NCBI RefSeq assembly: GCF_037943105.1
Contig: NZ_CP149803.1
Coordinates: forward strand, 1,736,001-1,800,000
DNA length: 64,000 bases
Direction of reading: 5' to 3'
DNA from: Pseudomonas sp. TMP9
Lineage (GTDB): Bacteria > Pseudomonadota > Gammaproteobacteria > Pseudomonadales > Pseudomonadaceae
Each line of letters opens with the position of its first letter. Position 1 is the stretch's first letter. Below the pieces are notes generated by a model. The model was given only the letters and a program-made list of their open reading frames with translations. It searched no databases and had not been told where the DNA came from. The translations under genes were made by a program, and so were the position numbers. Positions 38,859 to 47,663 of the stretch are shown in pieces.

Positions 38859-39887
38859 TTAATGAATTGAAGTCGGAGCATCATGCCGCATTGTCATGGC
38901 TGCTTGCATCACCTCGCCCATAACTTCGATGGGGCACTTGAAGTCGAAGCGCTTACGCGGCCGCATGTTCAGTTGCAGAGCGATGGCATCCAACTCTGCC
39001 TGGCTGTGTACCGACAGGTCTGTGCCTTTGGGCAGGTACTGGCGGATCAGGCCATTGATGTTTTCGTTGCTACCTCGCTGCCAAGGGCTATGAGGGTCAC
39101 AGAAGAAGATCGCTACACCCGTTTTCTGGGTGATCTCAGCGTGCCGCGCCATCTCCCGTCCTTGGTCGTAGGTCATGCTCTTGCGCATCGCAAACGGCAT
39201 GCCATTGAGCGCTGCACTGAAGCCCTCCATCGCCGAGGTCGCCGTCGCGTCGTTCATCTTCACCAGCATCAAGTAACCACTGGTGCGCTCCACCAACGTG
39301 CCTACAGATGAGGCGTTGGCTTTACCCTTGATCAAGTCGCCTTCCCAATGCCCCGGCATAAGCCGGTCTTCGATTTCAGGGGGGCGCACGTGAATGCTGA
39401 CCATTTCAGGGATCTGGCCGCGCCGATCCACGCCGCCAGAGCGCGGTCTGCGCGTCGTCTTGCTTTGGCGCAAGCAGATGATCAACTCCTTACGCAGCTC
39501 GCCGACCGGCAGGGCATAAATCGCGTTATAGATCGTCTCGCGACAGACGTAGGCCTCTCTGAGGCTGGGAATATTCATGCTGCGCAGCTTGCCGGCAATC
39601 TGCTCGGGAGACAAACGCTCACGCAGCATATGGGTCACCAACGCGAAGCGCTCGCTACCCGGCAACAGCTTTCGCATCGGTCGACACACCTGCCGGCGGG
39701 CTTGCATCTGCTGTTGTGCCACCCGGGCCGAGTAGCCGCCACAGGCACCTTGATTACGCCGCAACTCCCGGCTGATGGTCGAAGGGGATCGAGTGATCAA
39801 GCAGGCAATCTCGCGCAGGCTGAAGCCCTGGGCACGACCGATTTGAATGGTGGCGCGCTCTTCAACGCTGAGTTCGGTATAAGACAT
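38859..39887 (-). CDS. IS30-family transposase
   Basis: 342-aa DDE transposase. The N-terminal helix-turn-helix is in LSVEERATIQIGRAQGFSLR and ITRSPSTISRELRRNQG, the typical IS30 start. Catalytic residues are in HWEGDLIKG (first Asp), MTYDQGREMARHAE (second Asp) and SPWQRGSNENINGLIRQYLP (Glu), followed by the IS30 hallmark PKGTDLS. Full length with ATG at 39887 and no frameshift, so it is probably active. Its TAA is in frame with the downstream substrate-binding protein remnant. Confidence 0.96.
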   Translation of the reverse strand: MSYTELSVEERATIQIGRAQGFSLREIACLITRSPSTISRELRRNQGACGGYSARVAQQQMQARRQVCRPMRKLLPGSERFALVTHMLRERLSPEQIAGKLRSMNIPSLREAYVCRETIYNAIYALPVGELRKELIICLRQSKTTRRPRSGGVDRRGQIPEMVSIHVRPPEIEDRLMPGHWEGDLIKGKANASSVGTLVERTSGYLMLVKMNDATATSAMEGFSAALNGMPFAMRKSMTYDQGREMARHAEITQKTGVAIFFCDPHSPWQRGSNENINGLIRQYLPKGTDLSVHSQAELDAIALQLNMRPRKRFDFKCPIEVMGEVMQAAMTMRHDAPTSIH

Positions 39888-39915
39888 AGGGGCAGCACCG
39901 TACCGGAAAGGTCAG

Positions 39916-39928
39916 GTGTTGCACTCAG
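39916..39928. repeat. IS30 element inverted repeat, right
   Basis: GTGTTGCACTCAG, upstream of the transposase start; exact complement of the left end. Confidence 0.85.
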
Positions 39929-40174
39929 ATTTTGCGGCCGCCTATCTTATTTTTCTTTGCGTCCTGTAAAAAATAAGATTTATCATGTGTCGCCCATTAA
40001 GTTTAAAGCCGTGCGCGGTGGTTTTTGGTGGGATTTTCTTTGTTGGGGTCAATATGCAGTTGGCGCTTTTATCTGTATTTTTTTCAAGTATGATTGAGTG
40101 TGTAAGATAGGTTTTTTGAGTTGGTGTATGTAAGTTATCAATCATTTATAGGTCTTCATGCGCAGTGTCTATTT
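39929..40174. other. AT-rich spacer flanking the IS30 element
   Basis: 246 nt of clearly lower GC than the genes on either side, with runs such as TTATTTTTC and TATTTTTTTC. No open frame with a family resemblance. Together with the AT-rich substrate-binding gene on the other side of the IS it looks like acquired DNA that received the element. Confidence 0.5.
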
Positions 40175-40741
40175 TTATTGATTAATGTTGAACGGTATAC
40201 CGGTGGGGTAAAAAGTGCCTCCGCCAGAATAGTGAATAGTGCGCAGTTTTTCATTTGGGAAATGCCAACGACCGTTGCTGAACGCTCGCTCATCCGCATA
40301 GGCCGCCACCACTTCTGCTATGAACAGGTCATAGCGTTTTTGTATGTGCGGCTCCTCGATCACACGACATTCCAGGTAGGCCAGGCAGCCAGGGATGATC
40401 GGTGCCTGTACCACCTGAGCGCGTGCTTCGCCGATGCCGAAGGTGGCGAATTTATCGACATCGTTACCACTGCAAGATCCAACCGCCAGGGTCAGTTCAG
40501 CCTGGATACGAGAGGGTAGATTGAGCACGAAACTGCCTGACCCCTCCAGCAGGGGCCAACTAAAGGTGCTGCCATCCAAAACCAGCAGCACCTTTGGCGG
40601 ATCGAAGTCCAGCGGCATGACCCAAGAAGCAGCCATCACGTTGCGTACGCCAGCATGCTCGAAGGTCACCAGAGTGGTTGGTCCATGGTTGAGAAGGCGA
40701 TCGGCGGATTTAGCTAGATCCAGGTTTTTCAGGTAATTCAT
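40175..40741 (-). CDS. flavin reductase family protein (FMN-binding split barrel)
   Basis: 188-aa protein of the flavin reductase-like domain. N-terminal GPTTLVTFEHAGVRNVMAAS and WVMPLDFDPPKVLLVLDG are the typical FMN-binding strands, and SGSFVLNLPS follows. Such proteins either reduce free flavin for a partner monooxygenase or use bound FMN themselves. It ends at 40175 and starts nine bases after the aminotransferase stop, so the two are probably co-transcribed. No monooxygenase is visible in the window, so the partner or substrate is unknown. Confidence 0.85.
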   Translation of the reverse strand: MNYLKNLDLAKSADRLLNHGPTTLVTFEHAGVRNVMAASWVMPLDFDPPKVLLVLDGSTFSWPLLEGSGSFVLNLPSRIQAELTLAVGSCSGNDVDKFATFGIGEARAQVVQAPIIPGCLAYLECRVIEEPHIQKRYDLFIAEVVAAYADERAFSNGRWHFPNEKLRTIHYSGGGTFYPTGIPFNINQ

Positions 40742-40749
40742 CCGTTTTC

Positions 40750-42114
40750 TCAGGCAAAGAGTTCTGCAAGGAAGGCGCTGGCGACTTCAACATAGCGGTC
40801 GATATCGGCTTCATTATGGGCAAAGGATACTTGAGGCCCAGCTGAGAGAATGCCATCCCAGATACCGCGATTGGCCATAAACAAACGACGGCAGTCGATG
40901 AACTCCGCATCCATCGACAAGTTGGCCTCGGCACCGTTGCGTGGCAGTTCGGCAGTCAGGCAGAAACCCGCGCGCGGGCCGAGCTGGAATGCCTGCCAAG
41001 GAAGGTCATAGGTCGCGAATGCCAAGCGAAGGCCCTCAGCTAAGCGCTGGCCGAGGCGTTCGATACGCTGGTAATTTGCAGCAGTCAGCACCTGCTCCAG
41101 GCTGGCGCGGGCAGCACTCACTGCGAGTGCAGAAGCGTAAAGCGTGCCACCAGTGGCTAAGCCTGCTGGACCAATGTCACTGTCGGTGAAGCGCTCCAGA
41201 TGGCGAGCGATATCTGCACTCATGCCATAGAGCGCGAATGCGATACCCGATCCAAGTCCCTTGCCGAGCACTACAAAATCGGTCTGCAGGTCCCAGGCAC
41301 CAGTCAAACCGCCATGGGCGAATTGAAAGGTATGCGCTTCATCCAGGCATAGCAGGCTGCCGTATTGCTGGGTCAGGCGGCGCATGCCCTCCAGGTAGCC
41401 GGGAGCAGGATGAACCAGGGTGCAGTTGGTCAGCGCCGGCTCCGTCAGCACCAGGGCCACGTCACCTCTTGCCAGCGCCTGCTCCAGTGCGTCTAGGTCA
41501 TTAAACGGCAGTATCAGGGTGTTAGCTGCGCTGCCTTTGGCCAAGCCAAGCTGCTGATGCACCGCGCCATGCTCACTTTGGCTGACCATGGTCTCGTCGA
41601 TATGACCGTGATAATGGCCGTCGAAGATGACGATTTTCTCGCGTCCGGTAATATGCCGGGCGATGCGCATGACCTCGACATTCGCGCCCGAGGCAGACAG
41701 TGTGAATTGCCAGCAGGGCAGGCCCACCTGTTCGGCCAACAGGCGACCGACCACCACAGCGTCTTCGGTGGGCAAAAGAAACTGCGCACCCTGACGAACC
41801 TGGCGGCTTACCGCCTCTACGATAGGGGCCGGACCATAGCCCATGGTCATGCTCAGGTCGGCGACGTTGAAGTCCAGGTAATCATTGCCATCCACATCGG
41901 TGAACACCGCGCCGCTGGCCGAGTGAATAAAGGGCGGGCTGAAGCGGTTGAGCGAAATCATCCAGGCCATCGGCACGCCCTGCGGCATGAATTGGCGTGC
42001 CTCTTGGCGCAAGACCTGAGAGCGAGACGTGCGCTGGACGAAGGTGGCATCCTCGCGAGCGCGCAGGGCGGCCAGGCGGGAGCGGTCAAAGGGGAAGGGG
42101 CTCGGCGAGGGCAT
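40750..42114 (-). CDS. class III PLP-dependent aminotransferase
   Basis: 454-aa fold-type I enzyme related to glutamate-1-semialdehyde aminomutase and omega-aminotransferases. Visible parts: DVDGNDYLDFNVADLSMTMG, the phosphate-binding SASGANVEVMRIAR (S-G-x-N form), DGHYHGHIDE, the cofactor aspartate in LCLDEAHTFQF, and the probable Schiff-base lysine in VVLGKGLGSGIAF. ATG at 42114 (MPSPSPFPFDRSRL). It precedes the flavin reductase gene and is divergent from the LysR gene, which probably controls it. The amino donor is unknown; an amino-acid, beta-amino-acid or amine catabolic role is plausible. Confidence 0.88.
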   Translation of the reverse strand: MPSPSPFPFDRSRLAALRAREDATFVQRTSRSQVLRQEARQFMPQGVPMAWMISLNRFSPPFIHSASGAVFTDVDGNDYLDFNVADLSMTMGYGPAPIVEAVSRQVRQGAQFLLPTEDAVVVGRLLAEQVGLPCWQFTLSASGANVEVMRIARHITGREKIVIFDGHYHGHIDETMVSQSEHGAVHQQLGLAKGSAANTLILPFNDLDALEQALARGDVALVLTEPALTNCTLVHPAPGYLEGMRRLTQQYGSLLCLDEAHTFQFAHGGLTGAWDLQTDFVVLGKGLGSGIAFALYGMSADIARHLERFTDSDIGPAGLATGGTLYASALAVSAARASLEQVLTAANYQRIERLGQRLAEGLRLAFATYDLPWQAFQLGPRAGFCLTAELPRNGAEANLSMDAEFIDCRRLFMANRGIWDGILSAGPQVSFAHNEADIDRYVEVASAFLAELFA

Positions 42115-42197
42115 AGTGCAGATTCCAAGGGCTGTTAATCTACCCACCTTAAGTCAGCACCGCATTACGCGGGAACGTTCAGTAACGTGGAGTGGCT

Positions 42198-43112
42198 ATG
42201 CACAAAACGACGGATACGTCGGCTGATTGGGATCTATATCGCTACTTCCTAGCGGTAATCGAGTGCGGCAGTCTCAGCGCTGCAGCGCGGCGCCTACTGA
42301 GTACACAACCAACCGTGAGCCGCCAGATCACGCGTCTGGAAGCCAAGCTCGGAACCAGTCTATTTACTCGTTCCCCGGAAGGCTTGGTCCCCACCGAAGC
42401 AGCGCTACGCCTTTGCGAGCCTGCACAGGCTATGGCTAGTGCAGTGGCGGCTATCCAACGCAGTGCCCGAGACGATGGCGAGGAGGGGAGTCTGCGTATC
42501 ACCGTGCCCGAGGTTATCGGTGTTGAGGTGCTGACACCTCTGTTGGCCGAGTTCCAGACAGACAACCCAGGTTTGCGTCTGGAACTTTCTATTACCGAGC
42601 ACAATGAAGACCTGTTGCGCCGCGAAGCAGACTTAGCCATCCGCATGCAACGCCCGCAGCAGGATGCCTTGCTTGCCCGCGGCTTGGGGCGCAGCCGTCT
42701 GGGCCTGTATGCGCATCGCAACTACTTGGATCGGCACGGCACACCGAATACCCGCGATGCGCTCGCTGTGCACCGGCTGATCGGATATGACCGACATCTG
42801 GGGCGTCATGCGCACTGGCAGGAGCATGGTTTTCCGCTGTCCATCGAAGACTTGGCATTTCGCTCAGATTGCGCCATGGCACGCCTAGCGGCACTAAGAG
42901 CGGGCCTGGGCATCGGCTTATGCCATGCCAGCCTGGCTGCGCAGGAGTCCGAGCTGGTAGCACTGGCACCTGAGTTGTTTGGCTTTGAGCTGGAGATGTG
43001 GCTGGCGATACATGAAGATCAACGCCAGCGAGCTGGTCTGCGCCGGCTGTTCGATTTTCTTGCCGAGCAATTGCCGCAGTCTCTGCAGTTGGAGTCGTCT
43101 ATCCGCTATTGA
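42198..43112 (+). CDS. LysR-family transcriptional regulator
   Basis: 304-aa LTTR. The winged HTH is at residues 10-65: YRYFLAVIECGSLSAAARRL followed by STQPTVSRQITRLEAKLG. The C-terminal periplasmic-binding-like effector domain follows (LRITVPEVIGVEVLTPLLAEF). ATG at 42198 with GGAG five bases upstream, rather than the GTG at 42192. Divergent from the aminotransferase gene with an 83-nt spacer, the normal geometry for an LTTR and its target. Confidence 0.92.
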   Translation: MHKTTDTSADWDLYRYFLAVIECGSLSAAARRLLSTQPTVSRQITRLEAKLGTSLFTRSPEGLVPTEAALRLCEPAQAMASAVAAIQRSARDDGEEGSLRITVPEVIGVEVLTPLLAEFQTDNPGLRLELSITEHNEDLLRREADLAIRMQRPQQDALLARGLGRSRLGLYAHRNYLDRHGTPNTRDALAVHRLIGYDRHLGRHAHWQEHGFPLSIEDLAFRSDCAMARLAALRAGLGIGLCHASLAAQESELVALAPELFGFELEMWLAIHEDQRQRAGLRRLFDFLAEQLPQSLQLESSIRY

Positions 43113-43333
43113 ACAGTTTGGTCTGGAGTTAATCTAGAAGCATCTCGGCGACCCTTATGGGGTTTCGGTAAGCGCGTTTACTCACAGATGAAGAGCGAGT
43201 TGTTCGTATTGCCACTCGGTGTATTCGAGATCGTACTGAAGCAGGCTACGAATATTGCTCGCCAATATTGCGACTGCTGAGCCAAATCGTTCTGCCGCAA
43301 CAGAAGTTCGCCATACCCCACTGAGACGTAAAG

Positions 43334-43369
43334 CTGAACGGCATGCCTATGCTTAGGCATGCCGTTCAG
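43334..43369. terminator. 16-bp perfect hairpin between lysR and ptrB
   Basis: CTGAACGGCATGCCTA (43334-43349) and TAGGCATGCCGTTCAG (43354-43369), 4-nt loop. It lies 17 nt beyond the ptrB stop on the - strand and 221 nt past the lysR stop. Only a short T run (CTTTA) follows on the - strand. Probable ptrB terminator. Confidence 0.6.
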
Positions 43370-43385
43370 GGATGCTACTCAGCCC

Positions 43386-45431
43386 TTATCCGTTCTGCTC
43401 GGCGTCCATACCCAGAATCTTCAGGATAAAGGCGTACTCCAGCGCAGCATCCTTGAGCGCCTGGTAGCGGCCGCTCATGCCGCCATGCCCGGCCTCCAAT
43501 TCGGTTTTCAGCAGCAGCAGGTTGTTGTCGGTCTTATGGGCGCGCAGTTTGGCTACCCATTTGGCGGCTTCCCAATACTGCACGCGACTGTCGTTGTAGC
43601 CGGCCACCGCGAGAATCGCCGGGTAGGCCTGGGCCTGCACGTTTTCGTAGGGCGCGTAGCCCTTGATTCGCTCGAAGACATCCGGTTGGTTGGGGTCGCC
43701 CCACTCGTCGTACTCGGTAACGGTCAGCGGTAGATCGGGGTTTTGCATGGTGTTGAGCACATCAACAAAGGGCACTTCTGCGATGGCGGCGGCGAACAGT
43801 TCCGGGCGCTTGTTCAATACCGCGCCCATCAACAAGCCACCGGCACTGCCGCCACTGATCACCAGTTGGCTGGGCTGGGTGTAACCGCTGTCGATCAGGT
43901 GTTCGGCGCAGGCAATAAAGTCGCTGAACGAGTTGTGCTTATGTTCAAGTTTGCCAGCGCGATACCAGGCTTCACCCAACTCGCCGCCACCGCGCACATG
44001 GGCGATGGCGAAGACAAAGCCGCGTTCGAGCAGCGATAGGCGCGCGTGGGAAAACCACGGGTCGAGGCTTTCGCCGTATGCGCCGTAGCCATACAAGTAG
44101 AGCGGGGCACTGCTGCCGAGTACCTCGCGCTTGGCCACCAGGCTGATCGGCACCTGAGTGCCGTCTGCCGCAGTCGCCCACACACGCTGGCTGACATAGC
44201 TGTCAGCATCGAACGGGCCGAGTACCGGGGTTTGCTTGAGCACCTGTTGCGCGCCGTTGGCCAACGTCAGCTGACGCACTTGCGCCGGACGGTTAAGCGC
44301 TTCATAGCGCAGGCGAATCGCTGGGCTGTCGAACTCCAAGCTGTCTTGCACATACAAGCTGTATGCGGCATCGGGCAGTTGCACGCGATACGCCGGCTGC
44401 CCTTGTGGCTGCACCTCGATGATCGGCAGACCGTTTTCGCGCAGGCTGAGCACCAGCGCCTGCTGGTTAAGGCTGAAGCCTTCGAACATGATTTGCGGCT
44501 CATGGGCGCGCAGCAGCTGCCAATGCGTGCGGCTCGGGGCTGCTTCGCTGGCGCTGAACAGGGCGAAGTTGATGCCGGGTTGGTTGCTGCGGATTAGCCA
44601 GCACCATTGGCCGTCCAGCATGCCGTGGTCGATGTCATATTCATGGCCTTCTTCCCGGGGCGCCACGCAGGTAAAGCTGGCGTGGGGGGCTGCGGCATCC
44701 AGCACCCAAGCTTCACTGGTGGTCTTGCTGCCAACGTGAATAATTAATTGGCGTTCCGAGCTGCTGCGGTAGCAACTGAGGAAGAAACGCCCGTCAGGTT
44801 CCTCAAACACTAAGTCGGCTAAGTCTGTGCCAAGGGTATGGCGATAGAGCTTGTGAGGGCGGTGGGTCTCGTCCAGCTCGCCGAAGAACAGGGTCTGGCT
44901 GTCATTGGCCCAGGTCATGCTGCCGTCGCAGTCTGCAAACGGCAGTTCGATCAGGCTGTCGTCGGCCAACTCCTTGACGAACAGCTGATAGGTTTCTTCA
45001 CCGCTGGTGTCCAGGCTGTAGGCCAGGCGCTGATGATCCGGGCTGATGCTAAACGTGCCTAGCGAGATAAAACCGCCATCGGCAAGCGCATTGGGGTCGA
45101 GCAGTAACTGCTCGCTGTGCTCATCAACCGTCAACGTGCCATCAGCAGGCTTATTGCAGCGGTAATGCCGTGGGTATTCATCGCCGGCGACGGTGCGCTG
45201 GTAATACAGATAAGGGCCCCAAGGCGAGGGCAGGCTGAGGTCGGTTTCGCGAATACGGCTTTTAATCTCTTGAAACAGCGATTCGCTCAGCGCTAATTGG
45301 CCGCTGAGTTGCTGCTCAAGGTAGGCATTTTCCGCTTTGAGATGATCCAGCACCTCTTTGTTGTCACGGTGTTCCAACCAGCGATAAGGGTCGGCTGCGT
45401 GGTCGGCGCGGGCAATGGGGGCGTGGGGCAT
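43386..45431 (-). CDS. ptrB: oligopeptidase B (S9 family serine peptidase)
   Basis: Cytoplasmic trypsin-like peptidase that cleaves short peptides after Arg or Lys. 681 aa: N-terminal seven-bladed propeller, then an alpha/beta-hydrolase domain. The catalytic triad is Ser529 in VISGGSAGGLL, Asp614 in AVAGYNDSRVQYW and His649 in EAGHGGMSGRY. The spacing matches E. coli PtrB (532/617/652). ATG at 45431 (MPHAPIARADH) has AGGAG seven bases upstream. The frame is open to 45539 but that extension does not resemble the family. Divergent from the next gene. Confidence 0.96.
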   Translation of the reverse strand: MPHAPIARADHAADPYRWLEHRDNKEVLDHLKAENAYLEQQLSGQLALSESLFQEIKSRIRETDLSLPSPWGPYLYYQRTVAGDEYPRHYRCNKPADGTLTVDEHSEQLLLDPNALADGGFISLGTFSISPDHQRLAYSLDTSGEETYQLFVKELADDSLIELPFADCDGSMTWANDSQTLFFGELDETHRPHKLYRHTLGTDLADLVFEEPDGRFFLSCYRSSSERQLIIHVGSKTTSEAWVLDAAAPHASFTCVAPREEGHEYDIDHGMLDGQWCWLIRSNQPGINFALFSASEAAPSRTHWQLLRAHEPQIMFEGFSLNQQALVLSLRENGLPIIEVQPQGQPAYRVQLPDAAYSLYVQDSLEFDSPAIRLRYEALNRPAQVRQLTLANGAQQVLKQTPVLGPFDADSYVSQRVWATAADGTQVPISLVAKREVLGSSAPLYLYGYGAYGESLDPWFSHARLSLLERGFVFAIAHVRGGGELGEAWYRAGKLEHKHNSFSDFIACAEHLIDSGYTQPSQLVISGGSAGGLLMGAVLNKRPELFAAAIAEVPFVDVLNTMQNPDLPLTVTEYDEWGDPNQPDVFERIKGYAPYENVQAQAYPAILAVAGYNDSRVQYWEAAKWVAKLRAHKTDNNLLLLKTELEAGHGGMSGRYQALKDAALEYAFILKILGMDAEQNG

Positions 45432-45578
45432 GAAACAACTCCTGTGGCTGACAGCGGGGACGCCGCAGCAGGCAAAAGCCGTTATCATAGGCGCCGCTTG
45501 CCCCGTCGGCTGCTGAAATCTGCGCGACCCTGTGCCCATAGGCCGACCGAAACTTCACTACCAGAGAATTTAGGTGTT

Positions 45579-46052
45579 ATGACTGAAAACGACTACCTGT
45601 TTGCCTGGGGTGCCTATTTACTGGCGGCGCTTGGCTGTCTGTTGGTGTGGTTTCGTCTGACCATTTGGATGTGGCGCTACCTGCGCGAGCCGCTGCGGGT
45701 GCTGGTACTGGTGCTGTTGTTCGGCCCAACCGTGGTCGACCCCGGCAAAGAGCAGTTCGCTCCGGCGATTGCCATTACCGCCATGGACCTGCTGCTGGAT
45801 GTCGGTGACAACGCGTGGCGCGCGGTGGCGGACCTGAGCATGTATGGCTTAATCGCATTCAGTCTGTACCTAGTGTTTGTGGCCATTCGCTGGCCTGTGC
45901 AACTGTGGTGGCGCGCACGCAAGGGCCCCGCACCGGTTGCTGCTGACGAGCCGACGCTGCGCGAGATGATGACGCGCGATACCGAAGATTTTGGCGACAC
46001 GCGCTACGATGCACGGGGCGATCGGCGTTTGCGCCTTGAGCCGCGCCTTTAA
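45579..46052 (+). CDS. conserved membrane protein of unknown function
   Basis: 157-aa protein with three predicted transmembrane helices (about 8-28, 38-55 and 85-105) and a charged C-terminal tail rich in Arg, Asp and Glu (TLREMMTRDTEDFGDTRYDA). The ATG at 45579 (MTENDYLFAWG) is the likely start; the frame is open upstream without similarity. I do not recognise a domain. It lies between ptrB (divergent) and yafJ. Confidence 0.75.
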   Translation: MTENDYLFAWGAYLLAALGCLLVWFRLTIWMWRYLREPLRVLVLVLLFGPTVVDPGKEQFAPAIAITAMDLLLDVGDNAWRAVADLSMYGLIAFSLYLVFVAIRWPVQLWWRARKGPAPVAADEPTLREMMTRDTEDFGDTRYDARGDRRLRLEPRL

Positions 46053-46277
46053 CAGTTCTTATCCTGCGCTAAACAACCATGTCCCTTGCCTATTGCTGGT
46101 GATGTCGAGCCAGCCGACCAGCGACTGCCCGTCAGCCTGCCCTTAAGCCTTAGCCGCTACCACGCCATACACCGCAGTGGTATCTCGGGTTAGTTTGAAT
46201 GTATTTACCCGTGTGGCGTTAGCGCCCGGAGGCCAGATTGCAGCGACACGCTGAACACCTGCGCAAGGCGTTGCACC

Positions 46278-47054
46278 ATGTGTGAATTGCTCGGCATGAG
46301 CGCCAATGTGCCAACCGATATTGTCTTTAGCTTTACCGGCTTGATGCAACGCGGCGGCCGCACCGGGCCGCACCGTGATGGTTGGGGCATTGGTTTCTAC
46401 GAAGGACGCGGCCTGCGCGTATTCCAAGACCCGCAGGCCAGTAGCGAATCACAAGTCGCACAACTGGTGCAGCGTTACCCGATTAAAAGCGAAGTGGTAA
46501 TTGGCCATATTCGCCAAGCCAACGTTGGCAGCGTTTGCCTGGCCAATACCCATCCGTTTGTGCGTGAGATGTGGGGGCGTAACTGGTGTTTCGCCCATAA
46601 CGGCCAATTGACCGATTTCGCCCCGCAGTTGGATAACTACCGGCCGGTTGGCGATACCGACAGCGAAGCGGCCTTCTGTGATGTGCTCAATCGCCTGCGT
46701 CAGGCGTTTCCTGAACCGGTATCGATGGAGCAGTTACTGCCAACCCTGGTCAGTGCCTGCGCTGAATATCGTCATCAGGGTGTGTTCAACTGTCTGCTCA
46801 GTGATGGCGATTGGCTGTTCAGTTTCTGTTCGAGCAAGCTGGCGTTCATCACCCGGCGGGCCCCTTTTGGCCCGGCTCATTTGAAAGATGCTGACATGCA
46901 GGTGGATTTTCAGGCAGAAACCACGCCCAATGACGTGGTCAGCGTTATAGCCACCGAACCACTGACCGAGAACGAGAGCTGGACGCTTTACCAGCCGGGT
47001 GAGTGGCGTTTGTGGCGCGGCGGTGAGTGTGTGGCGCAGGGCATGAGCGGTTGA
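46278..47054 (+). CDS. yafJ: class II glutamine amidotransferase (YafJ-like)
   Basis: 258-aa Ntn-type amidotransferase. The catalytic nucleophile is Cys2, exposed after Met removal (MCELLGMSANVP). Glutamine-site segments include GRTGPHRDGWGIGFYEG, IGHIRQANVGS and the oxyanion loop CFAHNGQL. There is no attached synthase domain, so it acts as a stand-alone amidotransferase or hydrolase; YafJ's real substrate is not established. Preceded by a 225-nt spacer with no supported feature; followed closely by the DUF2937 gene. Confidence 0.92.
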   Translation: MCELLGMSANVPTDIVFSFTGLMQRGGRTGPHRDGWGIGFYEGRGLRVFQDPQASSESQVAQLVQRYPIKSEVVIGHIRQANVGSVCLANTHPFVREMWGRNWCFAHNGQLTDFAPQLDNYRPVGDTDSEAAFCDVLNRLRQAFPEPVSMEQLLPTLVSACAEYRHQGVFNCLLSDGDWLFSFCSSKLAFITRRAPFGPAHLKDADMQVDFQAETTPNDVVSVIATEPLTENESWTLYQPGEWRLWRGGECVAQGMSG

Positions 47055-47084
47055 GTCAGCACATGATTCATGGGGGAGGGTGCA

Positions 47085-47609
47085 ATGTTTAGAAGTTATC
47101 TGCGGTTGGCCTTGTTTGCCTTGGGGTTGTTAATTGGCGTGCAAGTGCCGGGCTTTATCGATGACTACAGCAAACGCGTCGAAGCCCATCGCATCGAAGC
47201 AGAGTTGGGTCTTAAGGGCTTTCGCGACACGGCCAAGCGCTTCTTCAAAGGCGATCTGGTCGCCCTAGTCGGCCATTACCAGGCCAGCGCTGACCCGGTA
47301 ATGCGCAGTGATGCCCAGAGCCTAGGCACACTGGTTGAACGTTCAGCCTTCCTTGAGCGTGAAAGCCAAGCCATGCAAGGGCCTTGGTACGCTCAGGTCT
47401 GGCACCTGGCCATAGCGGCAGACCCTGCGCTGATGGACGAAACCTTTGCCGCTTATCGCTACCAAGTGCTGCTGGCACCGCAAGCCATCGCCTGGGGCAT
47501 TGCCTGCGCGCTGCTATTGGCCTGGTTGCTGGAAAGCCTGCTGATACTGGGCGGCATGCTTATCGGCGTGGGCCGTAGCCAGAAGGTGCAGAAACGGCAT
47601 TGGCGTTAA
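47085..47609 (+). CDS. DUF2937 family membrane protein
   Basis: 174-aa protein with one transmembrane helix near each end (about 5-22 and 125-155) and a soluble middle part (LGLKGFRDTAKRFFKGDLVALVGHY). This layout and sequence match DUF2937; no function is known. ATG at 47085 with GGGAGGG five bases upstream is preferred over the ATG at 47070, which overlaps the purine tract. Probably co-transcribed with yafJ (30-nt gap). Ends at a bidirectional terminator. Confidence 0.8.
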   Translation: MFRSYLRLALFALGLLIGVQVPGFIDDYSKRVEAHRIEAELGLKGFRDTAKRFFKGDLVALVGHYQASADPVMRSDAQSLGTLVERSAFLERESQAMQGPWYAQVWHLAIAADPALMDETFAAYRYQVLLAPQAIAWGIACALLLAWLLESLLILGGMLIGVGRSQKVQKRHWR

Positions 47610-47619
47610 ATTAGCCCAA

Positions 47620-47653
47620 AAAGCACAAAGGCCCTGATGGGCCTTTGTGCTTT
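47620..47653. terminator. bidirectional terminator between the DUF2937 and VWA genes
   Basis: AAAGCACAAAGGCCC (47620-47634) pairs with GGGCCTTTGTGCTTT (47639-47653), loop TGAT. A-run before and T-run after make it usable on both strands of this convergent junction. Confidence 0.85.
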
Positions 47654-47663
47654 ACCTGACGTG

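Larger units (their letters stand above)
38844..39928 (-). mobile_element. IS30-family insertion sequence, complete
   Basis: About 1085 bp bounded by perfect 13-bp inverted repeats CTGAGTGCAACAC (38844-38856) and GTGTTGCACTCAG (39916-39928), enclosing one intact transposase. Just inside the repeats the sequences diverge. No target duplication is visible: left flank ends GAG, right flank begins ATT. It sits at the 5' end of the substrate-binding protein gene within AT-rich DNA. Confidence 0.85.

Noticed and set aside
43178..43360. 60-codon frame between lysR and ptrB
   Set aside because: Overlaps the 16-bp hairpin, no ribosome site, no similarity to a known protein.
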